This document shows, one piece after another, positions 24,948-34,433 of a DNA stretch of 64,000 nt. Below the pieces are notes generated by a model. That model had not been told where the DNA came from. It searched no databases and was given only the letters and a program-made list of their open reading frames with translations. Within the stretch, counting starts at the first letter, position 1. Each line of letters opens with the position of its first letter. The position numbers were made by a program, and so were the translations under genes. The DNA comes from Paenibacillus chondroitinus NBRC 15376 (GTDB taxonomy: Bacteria > Bacillota > Bacilli > Paenibacillales > NBRC-103111): positions 124,001 through 188,000 of the forward strand of contig NZ_BILW01000004.1 of the NCBI RefSeq assembly GCF_004000765.1. Direction: 5' to 3'.

Positions 24948-26448
24948 AATTTATAAAGAGATTGGCATAGGCGCTATTCCGGTATTGCTAGTTTTCTTAA
25001 TTTTCTTAGGGGTTAACATTATCCCTATTTTATTTGTCGGCGTATTAGGTGTTTCATTGTTTTATATGATCAGAGGCCGCGGCGGCATCGGTATTTCCGG
25101 TGGCGGTGGCGGCGATCGTAAAAGCAAAACGCGGACACCGGCGTTTCTCACCTTTGACGAGATTGGCGGACAAGATCGGGCGAAGAAAGAATTAACAGAG
25201 GCTCTTGATTTTTTGATTAAACACGAAGAAATTAAGCAGTTGGGCATTCGCCCCCTCAAAGGGATTCTGCTGACAGGTCCTCCAGGGACAGGTAAAACAC
25301 TGATGGCAAAAGCAGCAGCTCATTATACGAATTCCGTTTATTTAGCAGCTTCAGGCAGTGAGTTTGTGGAGATGTACGTTGGTGTGGGTGCAAGCCGTGT
25401 TCGTGATTTGTTTAAGGAAGCAAGAAGCCGCGCCGTGAAGGAAGGCAAGGATAACGCGATTATTTTTATCGATGAGATTGATGTTATCGGCGGTAAACGT
25501 GACGGGGGGCAACAGCGCGAGTACGACCAAACGCTGAACCAACTGTTAACCGAAATGGACGGTATCCATACGAATGACGCTCCACGTATTTTGATTATGG
25601 CGGCAACGAACCGTAAAGAAATGCTCGATAGTGCGCTGCTTCGTCCAGGGCGTTTTGACCGTCATATTGAGGTTGATTTACCGGATAAAAAAGGCCGTCT
25701 TTCTATTTTGAATATTCATGTGAAAAATAAGCCGTTAGCTGTTGGCGTTTCTTTAGATACAGTTGCCGAACAAACGTTTGGGTTCTCGGGTGCTCAGCTG
25801 GAAGGCGTTCTGAACGAAGGGGCCATTTATGCGATGCGTGAGGATAAAAAGGAAATTGAGCAGCACCATTTGGCATCTGCGATTGATAAAGTCATGATGG
25901 GTGAGCGGACCGACAAGGAAACCGCGCAGGATGAAAAAGAACGCGTTGCGTACCATGAGCTGGGCCACGCTATTATCGCTGAGCTCGTGCGTCCTGGCTC
26001 GGTTTCGCAAGTAACCGTCAGTCCGCGCGGGAAAGCACTCGGTTATGTGCGTCATAATCCTCCGAAGGATCATTATTTATACACGAAGGATTATATCGAG
26101 CAGCAAATCATGATCGCCTTAGGCGGGGCCGCGGCGGAAGAAATTTTCTATGGCGGACGCAGCACAGGGTCGCGGAATGACTTTGAGCAAGCACTTTCTA
26201 TGGTGCGCAATATGATGGATTCCGGCCTGACGTCGCTAGGTATCATAGACCGTGAAATGGTCACCAAAGATCAACTGATGAAAGAGAACACAGCCATTCT
26301 TGATGCGTTAATGATACGTACCAAGTCGCTGCTGGAGCAGCAGAGAAATGTATTTGATCATTCCTTCGCTATACTAATGGGGGAAGAAGTCATCTCAGGC
26401 GATACGTTCCGTAAGTTATTTGATGCTTCAGTTATACAAAGTGCATAG
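24940..26448 (+). CDS. Short FtsH-like AAA+ zinc metalloprotease lacking the extracytoplasmic domain
   Basis: 502 residues from ATG 24940 behind gggagtg, against about 640 in FtsH. The N-terminus has one hydrophobic block (about residues 10-44: a tight hairpin or one helix) and a Gly-rich linker, so the usual ~80-residue domain between the two FtsH membrane helices is missing. AAA+ motifs are intact: Walker A GPPGTGKT (113-120), pore loop FVEMYVGVG, Walker B IIFIDEID (174-181), and SRH ATNRKEMLDSALLRPGRFDR (222-241). The protease has HELGH (339-343) and the third ligand Asp414 in GSRNDFEQA. It is probably a paralogue beside a full-length FtsH elsewhere. The overlapping upstream gene could supply the outer part. 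Confidence 0.9.
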   Translation: MSKIYKEIGIGAIPVLLVFLIFLGVNIIPILFVGVLGVSLFYMIRGRGGIGISGGGGGDRKSKTRTPAFLTFDEIGGQDRAKKELTEALDFLIKHEEIKQLGIRPLKGILLTGPPGTGKTLMAKAAAHYTNSVYLAASGSEFVEMYVGVGASRVRDLFKEARSRAVKEGKDNAIIFIDEIDVIGGKRDGGQQREYDQTLNQLLTEMDGIHTNDAPRILIMAATNRKEMLDSALLRPGRFDRHIEVDLPDKKGRLSILNIHVKNKPLAVGVSLDTVAEQTFGFSGAQLEGVLNEGAIYAMREDKKEIEQHHLASAIDKVMMGERTDKETAQDEKERVAYHELGHAIIAELVRPGSVSQVTVSPRGKALGYVRHNPPKDHYLYTKDYIEQQIMIALGGAAAEEIFYGGRSTGSRNDFEQALSMVRNMMDSGLTSLGIIDREMVTKDQLMKENTAILDALMIRTKSLLEQQRNVFDHSFAILMGEEVISGDTFRKLFDASVIQSA

Positions 26449-26490
26449 CGTACAAGATTTGAGGTTGTCACCAAAAGTAGCGAGAAATAA

Positions 26491-26513
26491 GCTGCTAGCG
26501 GGGCAGCCTTTTT
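26491..26513 (+). terminator. Probable terminator after the FtsH-like gene
   Basis: GCTGC, a seven-base loop, and GCAGC followed by CTTTTTT. The stem is only five pairs, so support is modest. Confidence 0.45.
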
Positions 26514-26675
26514 TCTATGGGGAATTGTGTCAAAGGTCGTAAAGGTTCCGCAAGTTTTTGTGACGGATAATGAAATCTGGAAGTAAAAATTGTATGATAT
26601 GAGTGGGTTCCTTAGGTTGTATTGCCCTGCAGTTGTGAATGATAAGAATGAGCAGTAAAGAAGGAGAAATCTGGC

Positions 26676-27548
26676 ATGGTGTTTAAAACGATAGGTGTAG
26701 TCGGCGGTGGCACAATGGGGCAAGGCATTTCTGAAATGCTTGCAGCCAGCGGCCTGGAAGTATTGCTTGTTGAGAAAACAGTAGAGAAGCTGGATCGCGC
26801 GCTCGAGCAAATCCAGGTTAGTTTAGATAAACAAATCGAACGCTGGGCTTTGACGGAAGCGGAGAAGAAGCTCATTTTAGCGAAAATAAAGAAAGCGGAT
26901 TCCCTGCAGGACATGGCCGCGTGCGACATGGTCATAGAAACAATTACAGAGGACTTGAATGCCAAGAAGCATGTTTTCTTCCAATTGAATCAAATCTGCG
27001 ATTCTTCTATTATTTTAGCAACGAATACATCCACACTCAGCGTAACCGAAATTGCTGCCATCACAACCCATCCACAGAGGGTTATTGGCCTGCATTTCTT
27101 GCATCCGGTGGCGAAAGTCAATCTCGTCGAGATCATCCGGGCGATGAAAACCTCCGACGAAATCTTTGAACAAACGAGAAAATTTGTTGATGAGTTCATT
27201 CATAAAAAAGGCATTAAAGTCAATGAATCACCGGGCTTTATTACGTCGAGATTGATCTGCACGCTCATCAATGAGGCGTTGCATACACTATCTGAAGGCG
27301 TAGCAACCGCGGAAGATATCGATACCGCGATGCGGATTGGATATGATTTCAAATACGGGCCACTAGAAATGTGCGATCGATTCGGCTTGGATGCCGTGCA
27401 TGATGCGCTTGAAGGGATGTTCCGCGATTATGGGGACATCAAATATCGGCCATCGTTTCTACTCAAGAAAATGGTTCGTGCCGGCCATTTAGGCGTCAAA
27501 ACGGGAGAAGGATTTTTCCTTTATGACAAGGATGGTGACAGGCTATGA
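26676..27548 (+). CDS. hbd: 3-hydroxybutyryl-CoA (3-hydroxyacyl-CoA) dehydrogenase
   Basis: NAD-dependent interconversion of acetoacetyl-CoA and 3-hydroxybutyryl-CoA. 290 residues from ATG 26676 behind aagaaggag. N-terminal Rossmann motif GVVGGGTMGQGISEMLA (residues 7-23); the catalytic His-Glu pair is in GLHFLHPVAKVNLVEII; the C-terminal helical domain has ESPGFITSRLIC and the KYGPLEMCDRFGLD segment. Short single-domain form, as in Hbd/MmgB. Its TGA overlaps the ATG of ackA by four bases. No thiolase or enoyl-CoA hydratase lies nearby, so its pathway is unclear. Confidence 0.92.
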   Translation: MVFKTIGVVGGGTMGQGISEMLAASGLEVLLVEKTVEKLDRALEQIQVSLDKQIERWALTEAEKKLILAKIKKADSLQDMAACDMVIETITEDLNAKKHVFFQLNQICDSSIILATNTSTLSVTEIAAITTHPQRVIGLHFLHPVAKVNLVEIIRAMKTSDEIFEQTRKFVDEFIHKKGIKVNESPGFITSRLICTLINEALHTLSEGVATAEDIDTAMRIGYDFKYGPLEMCDRFGLDAVHDALEGMFRDYGDIKYRPSFLLKKMVRAGHLGVKTGEGFFLYDKDGDRL

Positions 27549-28753
27549 ATATTCTTGTTATTAATGCAGGCAGCTCTTCGCTCAAATACCAGCTATTTCA
27601 TATGGAAGATGATACGGTGCTGGCCAAAGGCCGCGTGGAGCGGATTGGGATGGAAACCGCCATCCTGCTGCATGAACCGAAGGACAAACCCGAAGTTCAT
27701 GAGGTCAGTGAAATTTTGGAGCATACCACTGCGATCCGCAAGGTGCTTGCGCTGCTCGTTCATCCTGAGCACGGCGTAATCGCGTCAACCGCAGAGATTC
27801 ACGCCGTCGGCCACCGCGTCGTTCACGGCGGTGAAAGCTTCAAGAGCTCCGTCCTCGTGGACCACGAGGTGAAGCAGGAGATCAAGCGGCTCTTTGATTT
27901 GGCGCCGCTGCACAATCCGGCGCATATGCTCGGCATATCCGCCGTAGAGGCGAACATGCCGGATGTTCCTCAGGCTGTCGTATTCGACACGGCCTTCCAT
28001 CAGACCATGCCGGCGCAGGCCTACCTGTACCCGGTACCGATGGCTCTGTACCGCAAGCACAAAGTGCGCCGCTACGGGTTTCACGGCACTTCGCACAACT
28101 ACGTCAGCGAACGCGCCGCAGCCTTTCTTGGCCGCCCGCTGGAGCAGTTGAAGCTCATTACCTGTCACATCGGTAACGGAGCTTCCTGCGCCGCCATAGA
28201 GGGCGGCAAATCCGTGGATACGAGCATGGGAATGACCCCGCTCGAAGGATTGATGATGGGCACGCGCAGCGGCGATCTGGATCCTGCCATCGTGCCCTAT
28301 GCGATGGGCAAGGAGGATCTGACGCTGGGCGAGATCTCATCCATGCTGAACAAGCACAGCGGACTCCAGGCGATCTCAGGGTTATCCAGCGATATGCGGG
28401 AGATCACGGAATCGATGGAAGCTGGAGACAAAAACGCCAAGCTGGCTTTTGACATGTACGAGTATCGCTTGCGCAAGTATATAGGTGCTTACGCCGCGGC
28501 CATGAATGGTGTGGATGCCATTGTATTTACAGCAGGTGTCGGCGAAAATTCGGAAGTGCTACGCAAACGGGTTTGCGAGCATCTGACTTATCTCGGCGTG
28601 GAATTCGATGATGCCGCTAACCGCACAGGAAGAGGGCTGGAACGTCGTATTTCAACGGTAAATGCCAAAGTCCAAGTGCTGGTCATACCAACGAATGAAG
28701 AATGGGTTATCGCCAGAGACACCTATCATTTGGTTCAATCAACGACACACTGA
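27545..28753 (+). CDS. ackA: Acetate kinase
   Basis: Interconverts acetyl phosphate plus ADP and acetate plus ATP. 402 residues from ATG 27545, overlapping the hbd stop (ATGA). Motifs: NAGSSSLKYQLF at the start, VVHGGE, catalytic VFDTAFHQTMP, GFHGTSH, HIGNGASCAAI, TRSGDLDPAI, and TAGVGENSEVLR. The length and motifs fit AckA rather than butyrate kinase. The central part of the gene is GC-rich compared with its 5' and 3' ends. The tight coupling to hbd is unusual. Confidence 0.95.
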   Translation: MNILVINAGSSSLKYQLFHMEDDTVLAKGRVERIGMETAILLHEPKDKPEVHEVSEILEHTTAIRKVLALLVHPEHGVIASTAEIHAVGHRVVHGGESFKSSVLVDHEVKQEIKRLFDLAPLHNPAHMLGISAVEANMPDVPQAVVFDTAFHQTMPAQAYLYPVPMALYRKHKVRRYGFHGTSHNYVSERAAAFLGRPLEQLKLITCHIGNGASCAAIEGGKSVDTSMGMTPLEGLMMGTRSGDLDPAIVPYAMGKEDLTLGEISSMLNKHSGLQAISGLSSDMREITESMEAGDKNAKLAFDMYEYRLRKYIGAYAAAMNGVDAIVFTAGVGENSEVLRKRVCEHLTYLGVEFDDAANRTGRGLERRISTVNAKVQVLVIPTNEEWVIARDTYHLVQSTTH

Positions 28754-28858
28754 ATCTTTGCTTGAAATAGTGTACAATAGAAAAGCGCCGAAATTAGCGA
28801 CAGGGGCAACCCGGCAAGAGTAGGTTTGCACGAAAACTCAAGGAGGTACTGAATCAGT

Positions 28859-30148
28859 ATGAAATGTACGATTGGTGAAGTAAAACATCATGTCGGCGAG
28901 TCAGTTACAATTGGCTGTTGGCTAAACAAGAAACGGTCTAGCGGTAAAATTCAATTTTTACAACTTAGAGACGGTTCAGGATATATACAGGGTGTTGTAG
29001 TGAAAAGTGAAGTCGGAGAAGACGTATGGGAAGCGGCGTCCAAGCTGACACAAGAAAGCTCGCTGTACATAACAGGCAAAGTGAAAGAGGATACGCGCAG
29101 CAAAGGCGGCTTTGAGCTTGATGTTACTGGCGTAGAGATCATTCAGGTAACGGAAGAATATCCGATCACACCGAAGGAGCATGGCGTCGATTTCTTGATG
29201 GATAACCGCCATCTGTGGATTCGTAGCCCGCGCCAACGTGCGGTTCTCGTTATTCGCGCGCAGATTATTCAAGCCGTTCAGCAATTTTTTAATGATCGCG
29301 GCTTCCATCTGGTAGATCCGCCGATTCTGACGCCATCCTCGTGTGAAGGAACGACAAATTTGTTCCACACCAAATACTTTGATGAAGATGCCTTCCTGAC
29401 GCAAAGCGGACAGCTGTATATGGAAGCGGCTGCGATGGCGCTTGGTCGCGTGTATTCATTCGGCCCAACATTCCGTGCTGAAAAATCTAAAACAAGAAGA
29501 CATCTGATTGAGTTCTGGATGATCGAGCCGGAGATGGCCTTCGTAGACCATGCTGAAAATCTTGAAGTCCAAGAGCAATTCGTATCTCATATTGTACAAA
29601 CGGTGCTCAAAAATTGTGCGCAAGAGCTGGAAACCTTAGAGCGCGACACGTCCAAATTGGAGAAAATCAAAGGCTCCTTCCCGCGTATTACGTACGATCA
29701 AGCCGTTGAATTCCTGCAAAAGAATGGCCATGAATTCGAGTGGGGCGAAGATTTCGGAGCGCCGCATGAGACAGCTATTGCTGCAGAGTATGAAACACCC
29801 GTGTTCATTACACATTGGCCAACGGAAATTAAAGCTTTCTACATGAAACCAGATCCTAGCCGTCCGGAAGTCGTGTTATGTGCGGATATGATTGCTCCTG
29901 AAGGGTATGGAGAAATTATCGGAGGCAGCCAGCGGATTGATGATCCGGAATTGATGGAACAACGCTTCCAAGAGCATGATTTGCCGAAAGAAGCCTACCA
30001 ATGGTATCTCGACCTGCGGAAATACGGAACTGTGCCGCATTCCGGTTTCGGCCTGGGTCTTGAACGTACCGTTGCTTGGATTTGCGGTTTGGATCACGTT
30101 CGCGAAACGATTCCATTCCCACGTTTGTTATACCGTCTATATCCGTAA
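28859..30148 (+). CDS. asnS: Asparaginyl-tRNA synthetase
   Basis: 429 residues from ATG 28859, with aaggagg at 28840. N-terminal OB-fold anticodon domain (residues 1-110), then the class II core: motif 2 [18 protein letters not shown], and motif 3 [20 protein letters not shown]. AsnS-like features are the short length and the absence of the GAD insert of bacterial AspS. No T-box is seen in the 105-base leader. asnS-dnaD order matches Bacillus, but aspB, which normally precedes asnS, is replaced by hbd-ackA. Confidence 0.95.
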   Translation: MKCTIGEVKHHVGESVTIGCWLNKKRSSGKIQFLQLRDGSGYIQGVVVKSEVGEDVWEAASKLTQESSLYITGKVKEDTRSKGGFELDVTGVEIIQVTEEYPITPKEHGVDFLMDNRHLWIRSPRQRAVLVIRAQIIQAVQQFFNDRGFHLVDPPILTPSSCEGTTNLFHTKYFDEDAFLTQSGQLYMEAAAMALGRVYSFGPTFRAEKSKTRRHLIEFWMIEPEMAFVDHAENLEVQEQFVSHIVQTVLKNCAQELETLERDTSKLEKIKGSFPRITYDQAVEFLQKNGHEFEWGEDFGAPHETAIAAEYETPVFITHWPTEIKAFYMKPDPSRPEVVLCADMIAPEGYGEIIGGSQRIDDPELMEQRFQEHDLPKEAYQWYLDLRKYGTVPHSGFGLGLERTVAWICGLDHVRETIPFPRLLYRLYP

Positions 30149-30181
30149 TCCGTTATCAACCAAAGGTAGAAAGGAGACCGG

Positions 30182-30862
30182 ATGAGTAAATCGTTCCATA
30201 CACAGCAGCAGATCGAGGCCGTCCTATTGGCCAGCTTCCAGGAGGGCAGCGTCGCGGTACCGCTTCTTCTGCTGAAGAACTATCGTGCCCTCCAGTTAAG
30301 CGAAATCGAGGTCATGACGCTAATCCATCTCATTTCCTTTTTGGATAAAGAAAAGTACGATTTTCCAACCCCGGATGAGATTCAATCCCGCATGTCGGCT
30401 TCTCCAGATCTGGTCATTGCCAGCTTGCAGAAGTTGATTCATGAGCAATTCATTACTATTGATGAAGACATGGAAGTATCGACGGGGATTCGGAGTGAGA
30501 GATACAATCTGACTCCGCTTTACCGAAAGTTAGCCAAACAGGTAGCTGAGCAAGAACTGGCTAAACTATCGGCTGTGCGCGCGCCATTGCCGACCGATGA
30601 GGGAGCCAGAAATATTTTCACCACGTTCGAAAAAGAATTTGCACGTCCATTAACACCGATGGAGCTGGAAACGATCAGCGGATGGTTAGACAAAGATCAA
30701 TATAAGGAAGAGCTCATTATGACGGCATTGAAGGAAGCTGTTTTTGCCGGCAAGGTCCATTTCCGATATATTGACCGCATTCTGCTGGAATGGAGCCGCA
30801 ATCGAGTGGGCACCGTGGATCAAGCAAAGGAATATTCACAACGTTTCAGGCAATCAAGATAA
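30182..30862 (+). CDS. dnaD: Primosome component DnaD
   Basis: Acts with DnaB/DnaI to load the replicative helicase. 226 residues from ATG 30182 behind aaaggag. N-terminal winged-helix oligomerisation domain (residues 15-105) and the C-terminal DnaD domain (about 140-215) with FEKEFARPLTPMELETISGW and the YxxxI-like FRYIDRILLEW. It lies 33 bases from asnS. In Bacillus the next gene is nth; here nth is about 27 kb away. Confidence 0.93.
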   Translation: MSKSFHTQQQIEAVLLASFQEGSVAVPLLLLKNYRALQLSEIEVMTLIHLISFLDKEKYDFPTPDEIQSRMSASPDLVIASLQKLIHEQFITIDEDMEVSTGIRSERYNLTPLYRKLAKQVAEQELAKLSAVRAPLPTDEGARNIFTTFEKEFARPLTPMELETISGWLDKDQYKEELIMTALKEAVFAGKVHFRYIDRILLEWSRNRVGTVDQAKEYSQRFRQSR

Positions 30863-30865
30863 TAG

Positions 30866-30918
30866 AAGAGGCTGTCTCTTGGGTCATTTCGGACCTTGGA
30901 GACAGCCTCTTTGGTTTT
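30866..30918. terminator. Terminator between dnaD and mtnB (convergent)
   Basis: Perfect 13-base stem AAGAGGCTGTCTC / GAGACAGCCTCTT with an inner GGTC / GACC, followed by TTGGTTTT on the plus strand. Confidence 0.78.
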
Positions 30919-30934
30919 ACTTCAGATCAGCCAA

Positions 30935-31570
30935 TTATTTATTCAGCAGATGAGAGCGATATACGTACTCAAACAGGAATTCAAATGCTTCCAAGTGACG
31001 TTTGGCTTCGAACGCATTCGCACCCCATGCATAAATCCCGTGCTTGCGCAGGACGATTCCAGGGATCCGTGGAACGATGGCATCTTCAACAAGCGCTGCA
31101 ATACGTGGAATTTCTGCATAGTTCGGTAAAATTGGAATCTCAATTTGAGCTTCTTCATCCCAAATATTAAAGGCTTTGATCAGCTCAACGCCGTCGACAG
31201 GAATGCTTTTACGCTCCCAATAAAGCTCTGATACCAAGTTGTTGAAAATAGTATGCACATGAAAAATAGCGCCAGCGCCTGTTAAGCGATAAATCTCGCT
31301 ATGGATCAGCGTTTCAGCCGAAGGCTTGAGGCTTGTTGCTTCCGTAGCGACACCTTTTTCATTAACAAGGAGGAAATCTTCCGGCGTCTGCACGGATTTA
31401 TCTTTGCCGCTTGACGTAATGGCGAAAGTGAATTGTTCTGGCTCGAAGCCGCCTACACGAACGGATAAATTGCCGCTTGTCGCCGGAAACCAGCCTCTTG
31501 CAGCTAAATTGGCTTTAATCTCGCGCAGTTCAGCGAATGCGCGTTGTTTCTCTTCCAGTAAAATACTCAT
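30935..31570 (-). CDS. mtnB: Methylthioribulose-1-phosphate dehydratase
   Basis: Class II aldolase-fold Zn enzyme that dehydrates MTRu-1-P to diketo-MTP-1-P in methionine salvage. 211 residues; ATG 31570 overlaps the mtnX stop as ATGA. Zinc and active-site features: GNLSVRVGG, ITSSGKDK, the FHVHTIFNN histidines, and the C-terminal RKHGIYAWGANAFEA. Last gene of the minus-strand run proB-proS-proA-proC-mtnW-mtnX-mtnB. Confidence 0.93.
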   Translation of the reverse strand: MSILLEEKQRAFAELREIKANLAARGWFPATSGNLSVRVGGFEPEQFTFAITSSGKDKSVQTPEDFLLVNEKGVATEATSLKPSAETLIHSEIYRLTGAGAIFHVHTIFNNLVSELYWERKSIPVDGVELIKAFNIWDEEAQIEIPILPNYAEIPRIAALVEDAIVPRIPGIVLRKHGIYAWGANAFEAKRHLEAFEFLFEYVYRSHLLNK

Positions 31571-32229
31571 GCTACAGGTTCAGCCTCCAATTGCTTCATA
31601 ATATCGAAGAAGTTATCGAATGGGTAATAAGCGTATCCCAGCTTCTCACACATATCGATAAGATGGGAGCGTGCAAAAATCGTATCGACCAGCTTAGCTC
31701 CTTCGAAATCGGTCACGCTATCTCCGATGATGATTCGTTCATACCGATTGGCATCATAGGAACGAATGATACTTGTTTTGCACATGCCACAATCCGTTTG
31801 ACAATGCTCATCACATTTATTAGGCCACAAGATTTCAATGACGCTGCCCTCGAAGGAGGAGGCATTGCAATAAATGTTCTCATGTGGAATCGGAAAAGGC
31901 TTCAGCAGCGGGTAAATAAAGAAATCGATGCCTCCGCTTGTAATTAATAGCTTGATATTTTGCTCTTTGCAATAGTCGACGAATTCCTTGAAGCCGTCCC
32001 GAATGACTGCATTGCTGATGGCATACTCAACAATTTCATCTTTGCGTGAAGTGGGCAGCAGGGCGAACATGTCGCCGACGCCTTGGCGAATGGACGTACT
32101 TTTATTCAAAATGCGTTCTACAATCGCGTCCCAACCCGGCGGGTTAAAATGTTTCATAATCGCCACAATGTTATCATTTACGGTAATGGTTCCGTCAAAA
32201 TCGCAAAAAATGATGCGTTCCTTACTCAT
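31567..32229 (-). CDS. mtnX: 2-hydroxy-3-keto-5-methylthiopentenyl-1-phosphate phosphatase
   Basis: HAD-family phosphatase acting after MtnW. The ATG at 32229 overlaps the mtnW stop (ATGA), and is preferred to a TTG 15 bases further up. 220 residues. HAD motif I CDFDGTITVND at residues 7-17, motif II TSGG near residue 97, and motif IV GDSVTDFEGAK. Conserved cysteines (NKCDEHCQTDCGMC) form a CxxxCxxxCxxC-like cluster typical of MtnX. Flanked by mtnW and mtnB. Confidence 0.93.
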   Translation of the reverse strand: MSKERIIFCDFDGTITVNDNIVAIMKHFNPPGWDAIVERILNKSTSIRQGVGDMFALLPTSRKDEIVEYAISNAVIRDGFKEFVDYCKEQNIKLLITSGGIDFFIYPLLKPFPIPHENIYCNASSFEGSVIEILWPNKCDEHCQTDCGMCKTSIIRSYDANRYERIIIGDSVTDFEGAKLVDTIFARSHLIDMCEKLGYAYYPFDNFFDIMKQLEAEPVA

Positions 32230-33494
32230 TCTCTTATCCCCCAAGTGTCAATAGCTGATAATAATTCTGGATGTGTTTGGGCGTAATCGCGAAGGTGTAT
32301 CCCTTGCAGTGTTGCGTCTATAGCTTGGCGGAATGCTCGCCCTCCGGCGATTGTACCAAGCGGATGGCCATGAATGCCCCCGCCTGCATTTACAATCACG
32401 TCGTGACCGAAGTCTCTCAGTATGAGAGGGACCAAGCCAGGGTGTATGCCCGCAGATGGTACAGGGAACGAAGCAGCCAGTTTCAAATGAGCGTCTGCCG
32501 GAGCGTTGTAGCTGTAATCGGTATGTAGATCATTTGTTAACAGGACTTGTTTAATGGCCAGGTTTTCTTCTCTCGGCATAACCACAGAACCGTAGGGAGA
32601 AGGGAACAACACCAGATCTGCTCCTGCAAGACGCATCAATTTACCAAGCAGCACAGAAGGGGAGATTCCGTAGTGCGGCGAAGGATACGTTGCACCGGCC
32701 ATGGCCGGATGTGCCATAATCGGAATCGTAATCTCCGGGTCGGCGCTTAGCTCATGCAGAACGTCGAAGCCGTAGGCTAATACATTGAATAAAAGGGCGT
32801 TAGCTCCTGCCCGGATCGCTTTCTTGGCTTGCGCGGCCAGTTTCGAAGTAGGGCCGGTCAAATTCACGGCGTACAGCAGCTTCTGGCCGGTTTCTTTGGA
32901 AGCTTGGGCTGCTGCCTCCATACAAATCTCAATCCGCTTCTCCAGCGGAGTCAACGGATTTTCAAATAAAATCTCATCGTCTTTGATTAAATCCACGCCG
33001 CCTGCCGCTTGCAAATAAAATTGTTCGCGCAGAGCCGGCAGCTCATAGCCGACAACGGATTTAAAGATGCTCATCAGCAGCGGACGGTCATGAACGCCTA
33101 GAAGGTCGCGCACGCCTTGCATCCCGAACTTCGGTCCAGCGAAGCCGGCAAGGAAGTCAGTGGAGAATTTCAAGTCAATCAGTTTAATTTTGCCGTCCAT
33201 GGATAGTTTGCCGAAAACGGTGACTAACAGCGCAGGGATATCGCGGCTGAAATTGACGTCAGGATAAGCGATCGTAATGTCCGCATAGCGCGCACTGATA
33301 GACTCTCCAGGAGCGGGCTCGTGAACCTCTACGGCAATCACTTTGCCCAAATGTTTTTCCATTTGTGCCTTCTGAGCCTCAGGCAGTTCCGTCCATGAGC
33401 CGACGGTCAGGCCGACCGCGATGCCCGTTGCTTTTTTATGAAAATCGGCTTTCTCTTCGAAACTCCGATATGTGGCTAAACAATATGCACTCAT
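32226..33494 (-). CDS. mtnW: 2,3-diketo-5-methylthiopentyl-1-phosphate enolase (RuBisCO-like protein)
   Basis: Form IV RuBisCO-like enolase of methionine salvage. 422 residues from ATG 33494 behind aggtgaac. The activating lysine equivalent is in GGVDLIKDDEILFEN (about residue 175), with downstream NLTGPTSKL, MAHPAMAGA and NAGGGIHGHPLG phosphate-binding segments. It begins only 42 bases after proC ends on the same strand, so it appears to be read from the proline operon. No SAM-box leader is present in the gap. Confidence 0.95.
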   Translation of the reverse strand: MSAYCLATYRSFEEKADFHKKATGIAVGLTVGSWTELPEAQKAQMEKHLGKVIAVEVHEPAPGESISARYADITIAYPDVNFSRDIPALLVTVFGKLSMDGKIKLIDLKFSTDFLAGFAGPKFGMQGVRDLLGVHDRPLLMSIFKSVVGYELPALREQFYLQAAGGVDLIKDDEILFENPLTPLEKRIEICMEAAAQASKETGQKLLYAVNLTGPTSKLAAQAKKAIRAGANALLFNVLAYGFDVLHELSADPEITIPIMAHPAMAGATYPSPHYGISPSVLLGKLMRLAGADLVLFPSPYGSVVMPREENLAIKQVLLTNDLHTDYSYNAPADAHLKLAASFPVPSAGIHPGLVPLILRDFGHDVIVNAGGGIHGHPLGTIAGGRAFRQAIDATLQGIHLRDYAQTHPELLSAIDTWGIRE

Positions 33495-33536
33495 CGTAAA
33501 TGTTCACCTGCTTTGCTAGAATAAAACCTTGTTCAT

Positions 33537-34406
33537 TCAGGACGTTTTGCTCACTGGGCTTGGGGCTGCGATTTGCTCGCCCATTTCTTTGGCCCGTTCA
33601 GCCGAGCGGAATACGGCCTTGGTAATAGCTTCCGTAAATTGGTAATGATCCAATGCTTCGATGGAAGCCTGCGTAGCACCATTTGGTGATGTCACCTTAC
33701 GGCGAAGCTCAGCTGGATCTTCCTGGGTATGCTGGACCATATGAGCGGCGCCAAGCACGGTTTGCAGTGTTAACTGGCGGGAATCTTCTTCGGTTAGACC
33801 GCCTTCGATGCCGGCTTTGATCATGGCTTCCATGAAATAGTAGACGTAGGCAGGGCCGCTGCCGGATACGCCTGTAAGAATTTCCAGCTTTTCTTCTTCA
33901 ACAATGGATACTATGCCCACCGCTTCGAACATTTGGGTTGCGAGCTGCTTGAATGTATCATTCACGTTTGCGGAGAAGCTCATCCCTGTAGCGCCCAATC
34001 CAATCGTTGAGGAAGTGTTCGGCATTGTGCGAGTAATCGGCATTTTCGATTCCAGCAAAACTTCCATTTTGGCGATGGATAGGCCGGCGATGACGGATAC
34101 GAGCAGCTGATTTTCATTCAAAAGCGGCTTCAGATCCTCAAATGCGGTCACAACATCTTTGGGTTTCATACAAAGTACGACGACATCTGCTTGGCGCAGG
34201 TAAGCTTCTTTGGTAGCAGGATCGGAAGTAGCTTGCAGGCCATACTCAGAGCGAAGAAAGGCTAATCGGTCTTGATCAGAACGGTTCATCACATAAATAT
34301 GCTGTGGATTGGCTACTTTGGTTTGAATCAGACCTCGGATAATGGCTTCCGACATGGAGCCTGCACCGACAAAAGCAATTTTGGCTTGGGATAAAGTTGT
34401 GGACAT
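33537..34406 (-). CDS. proC: Pyrroline-5-carboxylate reductase
   Basis: Last step of proline synthesis. 289 residues from ATG 34406 behind gaggaggaatg. N-terminal NAD(P) site FVGAGSMSEAIIRGL (residues 11-25), VVLCMKPKDV, TRTMPNTSSTIGLG, and the C-terminal signature GSGPAYVYYFMEAM with KVTSPNGATQASIEAL. Follows proA by 27 bases, precedes mtnW by 42. Confidence 0.96.
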   Translation of the reverse strand: MSTTLSQAKIAFVGAGSMSEAIIRGLIQTKVANPQHIYVMNRSDQDRLAFLRSEYGLQATSDPATKEAYLRQADVVVLCMKPKDVVTAFEDLKPLLNENQLLVSVIAGLSIAKMEVLLESKMPITRTMPNTSSTIGLGATGMSFSANVNDTFKQLATQMFEAVGIVSIVEEEKLEILTGVSGSGPAYVYYFMEAMIKAGIEGGLTEEDSRQLTLQTVLGAAHMVQHTQEDPAELRRKVTSPNGATQASIEALDHYQFTEAITKAVFRSAERAKEMGEQIAAPSPVSKTS

Positions 34407-34433
34407 CGTACATTCCTCCTCAAATTGTATGAA

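Noticed and set aside
26520-26600. Rex operator or promoter upstream of hbd
   Set aside because: TTTTTGTGACGG lacks the inverted second half, and the TATGAT at 26593 has no -35 at the right distance.
28770-28858. T-box or other riboswitch ahead of asnS
   Set aside because: The short leader has no AGGGTGGNACCGCG-type sequence and no terminator.
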